A DNA stretch of 64,000 nt from positions 188,501 through 252,500 of the forward strand of contig CALZFC010000268.1 in the NCBI GenBank assembly GCA_945643635.1. The letters are read 5' to 3'. This DNA is from Allodiplogaster sudhausi (taxonomy: Eukaryota > Nematoda > Chromadorea > Rhabditida > Diplogasteridae). Below are positions 1 to 10,281 of this stretch, one piece after another. Each line of letters begins with the position of its first letter. The first letter of the stretch is position 1. The position numbers and the translations under genes were made by a program. Below the pieces are notes generated by a model. The model was not told the DNA's origin. It searched no databases and worked only from the letters and a program-made list of their open reading frames with translations.

Positions 1-97
1 ATATTCCGTCCTTTTTGCTGTCAATGCTATAAAATATGTTATGTATTTCTCAATTTGCTGTGCTGGAATGTATGTTGGTGCACCTGTAGGTCTTCCG

Positions 98-2585
98 ATG
101 GAAGACGACGGACTGTCTTCCTTGTTTCCAACGTCGAGTTCCGCGGATCAGGATGAACGTGAATCCGCTTCTTCATCCCATTACGACTCAAGCAATCCGT
201 TTTCGGACGAGGATAGCGACTTGCGCGATGAACCTCGTTCGACCAAACGTAGAGGTTCATGCTGTTCTTGTAATTAGCATTGTAGCCTACGTGAGCCTCG
301 CCTATTTCACAATGCATATTAGCGTTCAATCTGCTAGCTCACTTTGTCCCTTCTCCCCAAATTTACCTCTCTCCCGCCTCTCATCACCTCACATTTCTAT
401 TCCCACCTCAGGAAAACGAATCGAGTATACGACCTGGCGCTGTTTTGCGAACAATGAAGAATTCAGCGACTTTTGGAATCAAGAGAAACATAACTGGCGT
501 TTTCATCTAGAGCGTAGCACAAAGCGAGGAGATATTCAAGAGTGGTTAGCTTTGCATCTGTATGCATAACCGAACGAATTAAACTGTGAATATTTAGGCA
601 CTGCGAGTACCGCCGAATGAAGGGCTATCGGTGCCAAAAGGTGCTGCGACTCGTCTGCCCGGATGACGACGATACACTTCTCTTGGAAGTTTCTGCTGGC
701 GAGCATGAGCATCATTCTGTTGAGTTGGACAAGGCCTCTGCCATTACAAACGAGTTCAAGGACTTCGTCAGAAACCAAATCTCGTTGGGTGTGACGCCAG
801 GAAGGATTCACGTCCTCTTAAGTGTACGTTTCATTTATAATGATGATGTATGTAGTTGTAATTCCTTTCATTATTGCAGCAAATGGAGCTTCCGAAGCTT
901 CCTACTCTGAATCAAATTCAGAACCTTGTTTTCCGGCTCATGGAGAAGAGAAAGACGGCTTTCACGGATGAAGACCTACGCAACTACTGCCAGCAGAACG
1001 AAGCAGTCCCTATTGGTGCTCCCGACAAGCCCTACGTAGTGGGTTGGGAATACGTCGACAACAATGACTTCTTCGTTTTGTGGTCGACTACGAAACTTCT
1101 CGAGCGCCAAAAAGGCGCTGACTACCTACAGGTTGACCCCCAGAATCTGTTGTTTGCTTAAGACAACTGTAAATATAAATTTCAGGCGGATGCCACGTAC
1201 TGCTTGATGTGGCTGGCATACCCGGTACAGATATTCGGCACTTCCGATGCGAACCATCACTTCACCATGACTATGATGGCTGTTGGCCCCTCCGAAAACA
1301 CAAGATTTTACGAGAAGGTCTTCAATTGCCTAAAATCGCTATGCTACATTCCGCAGTACATCATGGCAGACGGTAGTCGAAGCGTCAGTGCTGCGCAGCA
1401 GAAGGTCTTTCCTGAATCGGTTCGTTAAAGAGAGAGATAAATAGAGACAGAGATAGAGAGAGACAGAGAGTGGGAGAGAGACAGACAGATAGCTAGAGCG
1501 AGGAATTTTTAAATAGGTTCGGCTTATGTGCTACGCCCATGTCCACCGAAGAGTGAAAGTTAACCTTCCAAAGACCTTCCCGCTTGTCGTTAGAAACCGA
1601 ATCATGGGTGACATCGAAGTCCTACGTCGCTGCCGCTCGCAAGAGGAGTTTGCTTTAGGTTCGATAGCCTCTTCACTGTTTTTTTGGAAATACCATGGCC
1701 GTTATTTTAGCTGCCAAGCTAATGCTGGCATCGTGGCCAGCTCCTACCTCAAAATTTAAGAAGTACATGCTGGATACGTGGATTAACGGATCTGAGAATC
1801 TTTGGTTTGATGGTGCCAGTCCTTATATTGTCAACAACAATGGCCTCGAAAGCTGCAATAAGCAGATAAAGGAGAAGCATACTCTGCGTAAGAGGCTGGA
1901 GTTTTCGTCCTTCTTCAAAGGGCTGAAGAGGCAGTCTGCTATCGGTCTAAAGCTATGAGGGTAAGCTTTTTTGAAATCGTTGAAAGGAAAAAAATTATAT
2001 ATTAATAAAATGACGCCTGCTTAGGCAATTCCGGAGAATCCTGCCGACTACGAGATTGCTCCTCATCAGTTCAAGGCTGCTTATCAGATGATCTCCGGGC
2101 CTGATTCACCAAACTGCACAGCCGCCCGGCTGCCAGCGTCTGGTGAGATCTGCTTCATCATGGCTACGAATACCAATTGCAAAGCATCGAAGGATGAGCT
2201 GTTGGCGGGCTTCCAGGAGTCTTTTGAGCAGGCAACGTCATGGGAAGATTTCAAGAGTACTTGGTATGTTTATCTCACGTTCCCATTATCAGCATCAAGT
2301 ATTTCAATTTAGGTTAACGTTGTGAAGGAGTCCGCGATCCGTCCGACTCATTTCGTTTGCTCCTGCCACAACGGCTCCGGAAAGAATGCCTGCATGCATT
2401 CGGTTGCTGTAATGTGTGCACCTGCTACTGCACTCCGCCAGTACCCTCCAGATGCGCGCGCTGCTCCCCTTGTTCATGTATCGAAGAAAAGGGGTCGTCC
2501 CAAAAAGTCGGAATCGCAGACGCAGCTGGCAGTTGGTGGTCGCCCTTCAAATGCTCCCAAGCAGAATCGCCATGCAGCTAACTAA
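98..2585 (+). CDS. MULE-type transposase gene with SWIM zinc finger and AT-hook
   Basis: The model is 98..248, 412..544, 598..823, 880..1131, 1186..1419, 1517..1658, 1711..about 1944-1960, 2025..2267, 2313..2585. Phases agree at every junction except the seventh. The order seen is an acidic Ser-rich N-terminus; a Cys/His region ending GEHEHH, like the WRKY/GCM1-type fingers of MULEs; the transposase core (DATYCLMWLAYPVQIFGTSD, then ADGSRSV and CYAHVHRRVK); a SWIM finger (CSCHNGSGKNACMH); and an AT-hook, KKRGRPKK, near the C-terminus. MULE transposases are DDE enzymes that move Mutator-like elements, and some have been domesticated as DNA-binding proteins. No matching terminal inverted repeats were seen around the gene, so element versus host gene is open. 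At exon 7 the frame meets TGA (1956-1958) just before a good GTAAGC donor at 1961, and no phase-compatible donor was found. The first Met could also be upstream at 41 or 68. Confidence 0.8.
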
Positions 2586-2771
2586 GAGTTTTATGGCATG
2601 CACTTCTCAATTGTTTCTTTGTTGTTGTTAGCTTATCATCTGAGTTTGAGTTCTGTAACTGCTAAGTTTAATAAGGCCTCAATGGTTTATTTTTATGAAG
2701 GAGATAAAGTTAAAATCCGACTACTTATGGTTAATCGTTAGAGATTATGGAGGAAAAACATTAAATTTGGA

Positions 2772-2938
2772 GCAGACAATAATTTCTGGCTAAAAGAAGT
2801 AAAATTAATGACAGAAAATATTTTGTGGCAAAAAAAAGTAAATTTAAGGACAAAAAATAATTTGTGGCAAAAAAAAGTAAATTAGTGACACGAAATTTTT
2901 TTCTGGCAAAAAAAAGTTGAATTTGTGACAAAAAAAAG
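2772..2938. repeat. Short AT-rich tandem repeat, about 41-bp unit, ~4 copies
   Basis: Four degenerate units follow each other, each with a core like TTTGTGGCAAAAAAAAGTAA followed by a short GACA-containing spacer. The array lies between the MULE gene and the TTAA-flanked element. No coding potential was seen. Confidence 0.7.
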
Positions 2939-3104
2939 GTGCTCGCTTTTACAATGTAACTTAAAAAAGTTGCTATATTAAACTTTTACAGAATTATTGA
3001 CATTTCAACTTACTTCTCAGAGGCTGCAGAGGCGGTGATCGAATTGCTGTCGATTTCCGCGACGGCTGAAGTCCTTAAAGCTGTCAAATTATATGTTTTC
3101 ATCC

Positions 3105-4302
3105 TTAAGAGAGCATGTCAGTATCCTTCGATCAAGGCATGCCCTAGGAATTTTTTTTCGAGTTTGTTCATGAAAATTGTTTACAGTATACAACTCGACG
3201 TGGCCAACAAAATAGGCTATATTTTAAACTTGAAAAAAAATTTCCGCGCGGGACCCGGTGCAGTAATTTTAAAAATTTCACTTGTCATAACTCGCTTAAA
3301 ACAAATAGTTTGACAACCATCGAGGTATCATTGGATAGCTTTATTAAGGGGCTTTAATTTTCATGTTGATGATGTTTTCATAAAATTTCATTTTGGCGCT
3401 AAAACACGGCCCTGAATATTTTCGAATGCAGTTTTTTGCCAAATTATGTATTTTCTGCTCATTTCTACAACACGGCACCTACATATACTTAAAGCGCTTG
3501 AAATTTACTACAATATATTTCTCTTTCAAAGGAATTGAAGGTCCCGGACTATGGTTCCCAAACACTTGAACATGATCCTGTGTAAACTGTAACACCGTGC
3601 AAGCGCATTCTTCGATCCATAACTGCGCTCAATGTCAATATTACAAAATCCTAAGTATATCATCTAAGAGTTCTCACGGAGATCTTTAAATGTTACATAC
3701 ATTATTTTATTGAAAAGTTTTAATTTATATGGGAAATTTCGTTATGTACAATTAGAAGGCTTAAAAACTACTTTAAAAACATTTTCGCCTGCCGAAACAT
3801 ACATCATAAGAAAGAGGATGAAATTTGCTACAAGCTGAACCCATTTCAATGGTATTCCATGCATACGATCTTTTGTTATAAGCCATAAGAGTAGGATAAC
3901 AAGGCCTTATGGAAAAACTGTAGAAAAAAGGATTTGAATATTCTAATTCGAATAACCTAAAATGTGATTTCTTGGGCGAAATGATAGCGACGCAAATTTC
4001 ATCCTCTTTCTTTTGAAAGAGACATATATTGTAGCAAATTTCAAGCGCTTTAAGAATATGTAGGTGATACCTCGATGGTTGTCACACTATTTGTTTTAAG
4101 CGAGTTATGACAAGTGAAATTTTTAAAATTACTGCACCGGGTCCCGCGCGGAAATTTTTTTTCAAGTTTGAAATATAGCCTATTTTGTTGGCCACGCCGA
4201 GTTTTATACTGTAACAAATTTTCATGAAACAAATTCGAAAAAAAATTCCTAGGGCAGGTCATAATAGGGCCCTGCTCGAGTCTTATGGACATCCTGTCTT
4301 AA
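3105..4302. mobile_element. TTAA-flanked inverted-repeat element (foldback/MITE-like), about 1.19 kb
   Basis: Sequence from about 3139 to 3330 reappears as the reverse complement at about 4066-4270, including the marker GGACCCGGTGCAGTAATTTT. The outer ends are related (TTAAGAGAGCATGTCAG on the left; reverse complement of the right end TTAAGACAGGATGTCC). Both are bordered by TTAA (3105-3108 and 4299-4302), the target duplication of piggyBac-type elements. No transposase frame exists inside, so it would be non-autonomous. Its ends resemble those of the larger element at 28213-30735. The exact boundaries are inferred from the TTAA copies. Confidence 0.75.
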
Positions 4303-4424
4303 TTTATTTTCTATTGAAAGAGGGCACTCAAAAAACATTATTCCTCGAAACATCGAATAATAAAATTTGCATTAAACTCAACATTGAAGTAATGAATGCA
4401 AAAAAAAACTAATTGTGACACTAG

Positions 4425-5135
4425 GCGATGGCGGCCCTCAAGGACCCAATTCTGACCAATACCACTTCCACTCTCCCAACGACCACAAGGCATATTTTTC
4501 ATCATTTGCTGTTTTTTTATGTTTTAATTTTCGTAAACGTTTTCCAAGTACAAACATGACATTAGAAAAGTGGTTATTAATTAAATTGATTTAAAATAAG
4601 TTAAATTAACGGAAACTAATTTAAACTTTATTGTAGAACGACAGCGACTCCTCACACCACTGATACGCCAACCACGCCTTACTCCACGGTCACGCCAACC
4701 ACTCCTTCGACAACAACTTCGGAGTCCGTGACGTTTGCACCATGTTCTATCGTTTCAGGGATGGTGTATTTAAATGTTGCCATATCTTGCATATAGGTTC
4801 CAACGGTCAGTAGGCATATATGTATATAACGGAGAAAAGATCCTTTCAGATTGCTCGGAATGTTGGGAAACAAGGGTTCTTTATATTTTAGAGATGAAAG
4901 AACTACTGCAGCCGATGGTGCGGAAGGGCATCCTTCAGAGGACGACGATGACTTGTTAGAATTTCAAATTTATCTTGAAGTATCATCAATTCACTTTTGA
5001 TGGACTTAAAGCTAATGGTAAGCCCTTTTAAGGTCAACTGAAGCCTGGTTCGCAATCTACTTCTCAGTTATCTTCACTGGACTGTTCATTGGCTCAGCTA
5101 CTGTTTTCATCATCCATTACTTTGACCTTTATTGA
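4425..5135 (+). pseudogene. 5'-truncated paralogue of the Thr-rich membrane protein family
   Basis: This copy holds only the 3' exons of the family seen complete at 6309-7844 (minus) and 42525-44344 (plus). Visible are an exon starting AMAALKDPIL and running into Thr/Ser/Pro-rich sequence; a second Thr-rich exon from about 4637 (TTPSTTTSESVTFAPC); an acidic stretch (SEDDDDLLEF) near 4935-4965, where the stop that ends the paralogues is changed and the frame runs on; and a membrane exon from 5033 (STEAWFAIYFSVIFTGLF) ending TGA at 5133-5135, followed at once by AATAAA. The signal-peptide and Cys-rich exons are missing upstream, where the TTAA element lies. It is probably a partial duplicate; expression cannot be judged. 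Confidence 0.6.
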
Positions 5136-5282
5136 ATAAACATTCTGAATATGCCATCTTTTCGCAGGAATATTCGTGAAAATTTTGTCAGAATTAGATA
5201 AGATATTGCTTTATAAATCTGCTAAAGTAGAATTTGAAAATATAGTCACTTTTAATATGTTGAGAATATGTTTTTTACTTTA

Positions 5283-5650
5283 TCAGTTCGGTAGATAGAC
5301 AGCTGCACGTAAATGAATATGGGTAAAAGGTTATCTGCCTCTCATGGATTGAATATTCTTGGCTTTTGCATAAGTGCAGAAATGCATAACAAATGTTAAA
5401 TGGAACCTAAGAAGGGCTTTATCAACCCTTTTTAAAGCGGCTTGCTCATCTATTTCAATTTATTAAATCAATCAATAAATGAATCAATAAAACAACCAAT
5501 AAATTTATCGATAATGCTCTCTTGTTCAGATATTCCGTTCAGTTCGATCGGCAAGAAAGTCGTCCTCGACCTCAGGAATTTCAAGGCCGTATTTTATCAT
5601 TCCCTCCACTACCTCCATCATCGCGCTGCTAGCCGAATTGGTCTAAGATT
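5283..5650. repeat. Segmental duplication, copy 1 (partner 7990-8345)
   Basis: This stretch matches 7990-8345 in the same orientation, with shared landmarks TATCAGTTCGGTAGATA, AAGTGCAGAAATGCATAA and GTCGTCCTCGACCTCAG. The two copies flank the converging paralogues, so the duplication involved more than the coding exons. No protein is supported here. Confidence 0.7.
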
Positions 5651-6308
5651 TCGCACGAGTCACGCGTATTTATTATGATTACTATATTTGCTTGTATCAA
5701 CTTGAATTATCCCCATTTTTAAATTATGCTTATTAATTTATTGATTTGTTACATTCGTTCCCTTGAATTTATTGTATTATTCAGAGTTGTTGAAGCAAGC
5801 GGTCTTCAGCTGCTTCTATCTGGACCGTCTCCATGATTTTTTCATCTCGGACAACGTAAACGCACATGATTAAAAAAAAAGAAAGTTAGAAGATGCTTAT
5901 TTTCGCTTGTTCTTCTTCTCTTTCCAGCAAAAAAAATTGTTTTCGTTCTCGAGCTTTGCCACTTCCTTGAGTGTCTATCTTCTATTTCGTCGCTCGCTCC
6001 TCCAATGTATTCATTAGGCGATGTCAATTCAAGTGCAACGAAAGAAGTTTTTTCTGTTACCCACCGCTGAATACTATATTTGCTTCATTATAGCAAACAT
6101 CCATATTATATATGTTTGTCTGGCCCGTCTAGTAATGTGCTAAGTCTGAAACAATGTCCTCAAGAGGTTCGACACAGCATTAGGAACACATCCCATGTGG
6201 TCGCGCCATGCGGCATAAGTATGTACCAATAAAGTTCTTAGTCAGTTCGTGAGCATTCCACATTTCCTGCGATAAGATGGAATATAATGAAAGTTTATTC
6301 AATAAAGG
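5651..6308. other. Intergenic stretch, no gene seen
   Basis: This is AT-rich sequence between the two converging paralogues. Apart from short homopolymers and scattered short frames, no coding, RNA or repeat signal was found. Confidence 0.5.
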
Positions 6309-7844
6309 TCAAAGAAATATGTGGGTGACGAAGAAAGTGATAGCCCCGATCAGCAGTCCAGTGAAGAGGACCGAGAAGTAGATCGCGAACCAGGCTTCAG
6401 GAGACCTTAAAAAAGCTAAGCTTTGTCTTTGTCCACTCAACATGAATAAATGTTGAATTATCCTTAAATTAGAAATTGGCTGATAATTCTGTTCAGTAAT
6501 TTCAAATATCATGATTTATTAAAATTCGAACAAGTCATCGTCGTCGTCTGAAAGTTGTCCGTCCGCACCATCGGATAGAGTAATGCTATCATGTCTAAAA
6601 TTAGAAGAGCCGTTATTTTACAACCTTTCCGGTGGATCAGAAATGATCTTTGCTTTGTTGTAAGAATATATGAGTTCTGGCCATTGGATCCTGTATGCAA
6701 GACATGGCAACATTTCAATGCGTAATCCCTTAAAAGATAGCACATGTTGCACACGTCACGGACTCCGAAGTTGTTGTCGAAGGCGTTGTTGGCGTGCCAG
6801 TGGAGAGAGGAGTCGTTGTCGTGCTACAATAATACAGTTTCTTTTAATTTCATTTTATTAATCACAAATGCCGGATGTTTGCTCCCTTTAATATAGTAGC
6901 AAATGATGAGAAAAACATGCCTTGTGGTCGTTGGAAGAGTGGACGTCGTGGTCGTGGACATCGTCGTCGTGGACGTCGTCTTAGTCGTCGGCACTGGGAT
7001 GTTGAGGGCCGCCATCACCTAGCAATATTACAATTGTTCACCTCTTCAACGTTGAGTTCAATACATACTTTTATTACATCATTATATTCTAAATATAGTC
7101 TAATCTCTGCCAGCTTTTGTTTCTATTTTGCTAAAAATGTGCCGTTTGTATTTTTTAGCTTCAAAAGTGAGTATTTCGGATCCTATAATTCCTGTGGCGA
7201 AAACCTCATGAAAGGTAAGACTGGTTCTGCAATTTGCCAGCATCACGATTTCGAATAAAGTGGTTGAGATGCTGGTTCCGGTCGGGGATCACAGTCAAGT
7301 TGAGATGGCAGTCCTCACCCTCCTTTTCATTTCCACACCAGCATGCAAGTTTGCTGAAGACGCCGTTTATCCACACTGAAATGTCTTTATATGTAGTGAC
7401 CAAGAGTGTAAGCTACAAAGCTTGGCAGTCGAAACATAAAATATGCATATTCACCCGGGTATGTACTAGTTATTCTTTGACCCTTGCCGGGAGGCGTCTC
7501 TTTTAACAAACCCAAAATGCAATCTTTTTGTGTCGAAGAGGGGCAGGTTTGGAGGACACTCATTCGGTCGTCGAAACGGTGGAAGGATACGAAGCCGGTT
7601 CCTTGCAGGACACTGTGCATTTGGTACCGTCACTCCAATTGTAGCAGCTCACCTGCAGGCAGTGAGGAGTAGATTAAATTTAATTTTTAAAATAAATAAA
7701 AAAAACATTAATAAGTTTTAAAAGTTCATATTTCTTTTGTTATGCCTAACAATGGATTTGTCATCAGGGATTTTTTTTGCAATCTTCGTCTGCAAATACG
7801 CCGAGGCAGGAAAGCACGATGAAGCAGGCCTTGAGAAGCAACAT
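6309..7844 (-). CDS. Mucin-like membrane protein: signal peptide, Cys-rich domain, Thr-rich stalk, TM
   Basis: Minus-strand exons in order: a signal peptide starting at 7844 (MLLLKACFIVLSCLGVFA, then DEDCKK); a Cys exon near 7650-7600 with SCYNWSDGTKCTVSCK, matching CHNWSDGKKCQVVC in the paralogue at 42.5 kb; a stretch with SVLQTCPSSTQKDC near 7560-7500; an exon near 7370-7220 (CWCGNEKEGEDCHLNL); a Thr-rich stalk (about 7020-6760); an acidic exon ending DDDDDLFEF-stop near 6522; and a membrane exon (SPEAWFAIYFSVLFTGLLIG) ending at 6309 with AATAAA just beyond. The acidic exon has its own stop and AATAAA, so two alternative 3' ends are likely. The signal exon runs into a stop after an A8 run; one base fewer would leave the frame open to a GT donor. 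I do not recognise the family or its function. Several internal splice sites are unresolved. Confidence 0.6.
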
Positions 7845-7989
7845 CGGACGAGGGACGGCGAGGCAGAGAAAGAGAGAAAGAGGGAGAAGGGGAGGAGAGG
7901 GAAGGAGAAGAGAATCGGAGCAGCCAACCGAGCACCGAGCAGGCAGTCGGGTGAAGTGAGCGAGAATCATTTTACCTGTTTTTCTCTTG

Positions 7990-8345
7990 AGAATCTTTTT
8001 CAAGTTTATCAGTTCGGTAGATATTTGCACGTAAAAGAAATTTTAAAAGGTTATCGTTCTCTAGAATTGCATGATCTTTTCTGCTTGTCTAAGTGCAGAA
8101 ATGCATAATACACGTTCAAAGGAACTTGAGAAGGGCCTTCTTTCAAGCGGCTCGCTCATTTATTTAAATGTTTTCATTCAAACGATGTATGAGTCAATCG
8201 ATATTAATCTCCTTCAGAAAGAAGCTCACTAATCGGTGCCTCGTGCGTTCCGTTCTATCGCTATAGCACAGTAAGCAAGAACGTCGTCCTCGACCTCAGC
8301 AACTTCAAGGTCGTCTTCTATTTTCTATCACGTCCCCGCTCCCTC
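7990..8345. repeat. Segmental duplication, copy 2 (partner 5283-5650)
   Basis: Same-orientation partner of 5283-5650. It lies just 5' of the minus-strand mucin-like gene, so in that gene's direction it is upstream sequence. No gene was seen in it. Confidence 0.7.
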
Positions 8346-10281
8346 CATTGTCTCCAAGCCGAAGTCAACGAAAGAAGGGGAGTGAGAAGAGAAAAATCGC
8401 CTACCCTAGCAGTAGTCGCTTTCTCATACCAGAAAGCACCTCCAAAGAACTTTTTAAGAAAATCCAAACTGGTCGATTTTGGCCGGTCACCGGCCATTTT
8501 GATACTCTCTCAAATCGCGTCATTTGCTCTGGAATTTTTGTTTTTGAATTGAGCGAACACATCATCCACTAATAATAAAGTCTCTCTTTGTTTTAATTCA
8601 AGCATTTTTTTTTGTTGAAATTAAAAGAGTTTAACTACTCAAATTTGAGGTATGCACATGGTGATGAGCATATCTTCATGTTGGTTGAAGACACGAGGCG
8701 AAGCCTAGTGGCAGAGGCCTTAAAGGAACTATCCATGGAGTTTGAAAGCCGCTTGTGCAGAACTAACGTTTGAATTCGCGCAAGATATTGTAAAAAGTTT
8801 TGGCGGTATGCTAGCACAGTATCCATCACTACAAACTAGACTTTGTGAGCCTTTTTCTCTCTGCCTCTCTTCTCTTCCCCCGAATCTCAAGCATGGCTTG
8901 CCGCTTCGCACCTAGTTTTCACCTTCTTTCTGGTAGAATGAGGGAGTGCATGCGGACAAAATAGGCAAGGGGTGATGACGTCACTCCCTAAATTCAACAG
9001 TACGGCGTGGGGAAAATGTGGTTTTTCTCCTCAGGGCCCCTTCAGGACGCATTCTCACTTTTCCTAATGATGTTTCTAGTTGGACCGGATAGTATTAACA
9101 AAAAATTCAGCAACATTGTAATCTCCATGGACAGCTCCTTTAACCTTATGCCTACAGCCTCATGTTTAGCCACAGAAAAGTGACACTTTATTACTGCGGC
9201 GGGTGTAAAGGAATCAACATAACTTACTTTGAATTGCAAAACCTGATGCTGGAATCACATGAGATCGACTTGTTGCTTCTCTTACCGCACGCTACAGCAG
9301 CAACAATCAAATAAATATTTTTCTCTTTCGACGCACGGGATCCACTATGGATTGAATGGATCTAGCAATCAAAAAATACTTTGAAAAAGAGGCTAGGCAT
9401 TTTCTTTATGACTTTAAAAAAAATGAAATTTGCCTTGGTTTGAAGTAGTATTTGAGCCCTAGTATGCAGAATGTACTTACAAACCTCTGCGTTTCTTTCG
9501 TCAGCTTTGACGATTCGACGGTTGGTCTTGAAACTCTCATGTGGCGGTCGCGAGGAACTAAAATTCCCAATCTTTTGAAAACACCTGCAAAGTGTGCGAA
9601 GAATGTGCTGAGGAAGTCTTTCGCCGTGGAAAAGGACAATTCTTGGAGCCAATATACCCAGCGGCGCCGTTTTTCTCGCTAGACATTTACGCAGCTGCTT
9701 ATTTGTGTCGTCTAACCAATGTGATCTCGCACGGATCACAAGCGCAAAGGCACAAGCTTGGAAACACAAAGGCACAAAGACACAAACACTAAAAAAAACT
9801 TTCCGACCACCCCCACTCTCCTCGTGTATGGAACGTCACAAATCGAGCTAAAAAAAATCTGCAGCTGACATACCAAAGCCGTCCGAGAGTGTCCAAGTAA
9901 TTCCGACTCGGCCAATCCATAAGCGCCTTTTCTAATCCTAATGGAATCTGGCAAGCATATGTATCTATGTTGCAGCTTATTAGAGCGCTTACCCTTTTAT
10001 GCCACGAAAGGATCTTACCTTTCGGGCCGGCCTTATTCATTTACATACATGCAGATGTGGAAGTATTGAATATTGAACGGCAATTTATTCTCTTTAAAAT
10101 TCTGCGAGATGCTTGCTTGATGTTTTTTTTATTGTTGTTGAATCCTGTCGACTTTGATGCTGGTATGCAATTGATATCCAGTAAGAAATTGCCATGCGTA
10201 TCCGTTAAAAATTACAATTCGTAACCGTTAAAAAACTATAGTAAAATTACTCAAATTTGCCTCATTGTTGAACAAGCCCAG
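8346..10281. other. Intergenic stretch, no supported gene
   Basis: Several short frames exist on both strands, but none has splice context, a recognisable motif or a partner exon. A small degenerate repeat of AAAGGCACAA-type units lies at about 9747-9788. Nothing else was seen. Confidence 0.4.

Noticed and set aside
9362..9775. 137-codon minus-strand frame
   Set aside because: No domain, signal peptide, splice partner or paralogue was seen; length alone is not enough in this AT-rich sequence.
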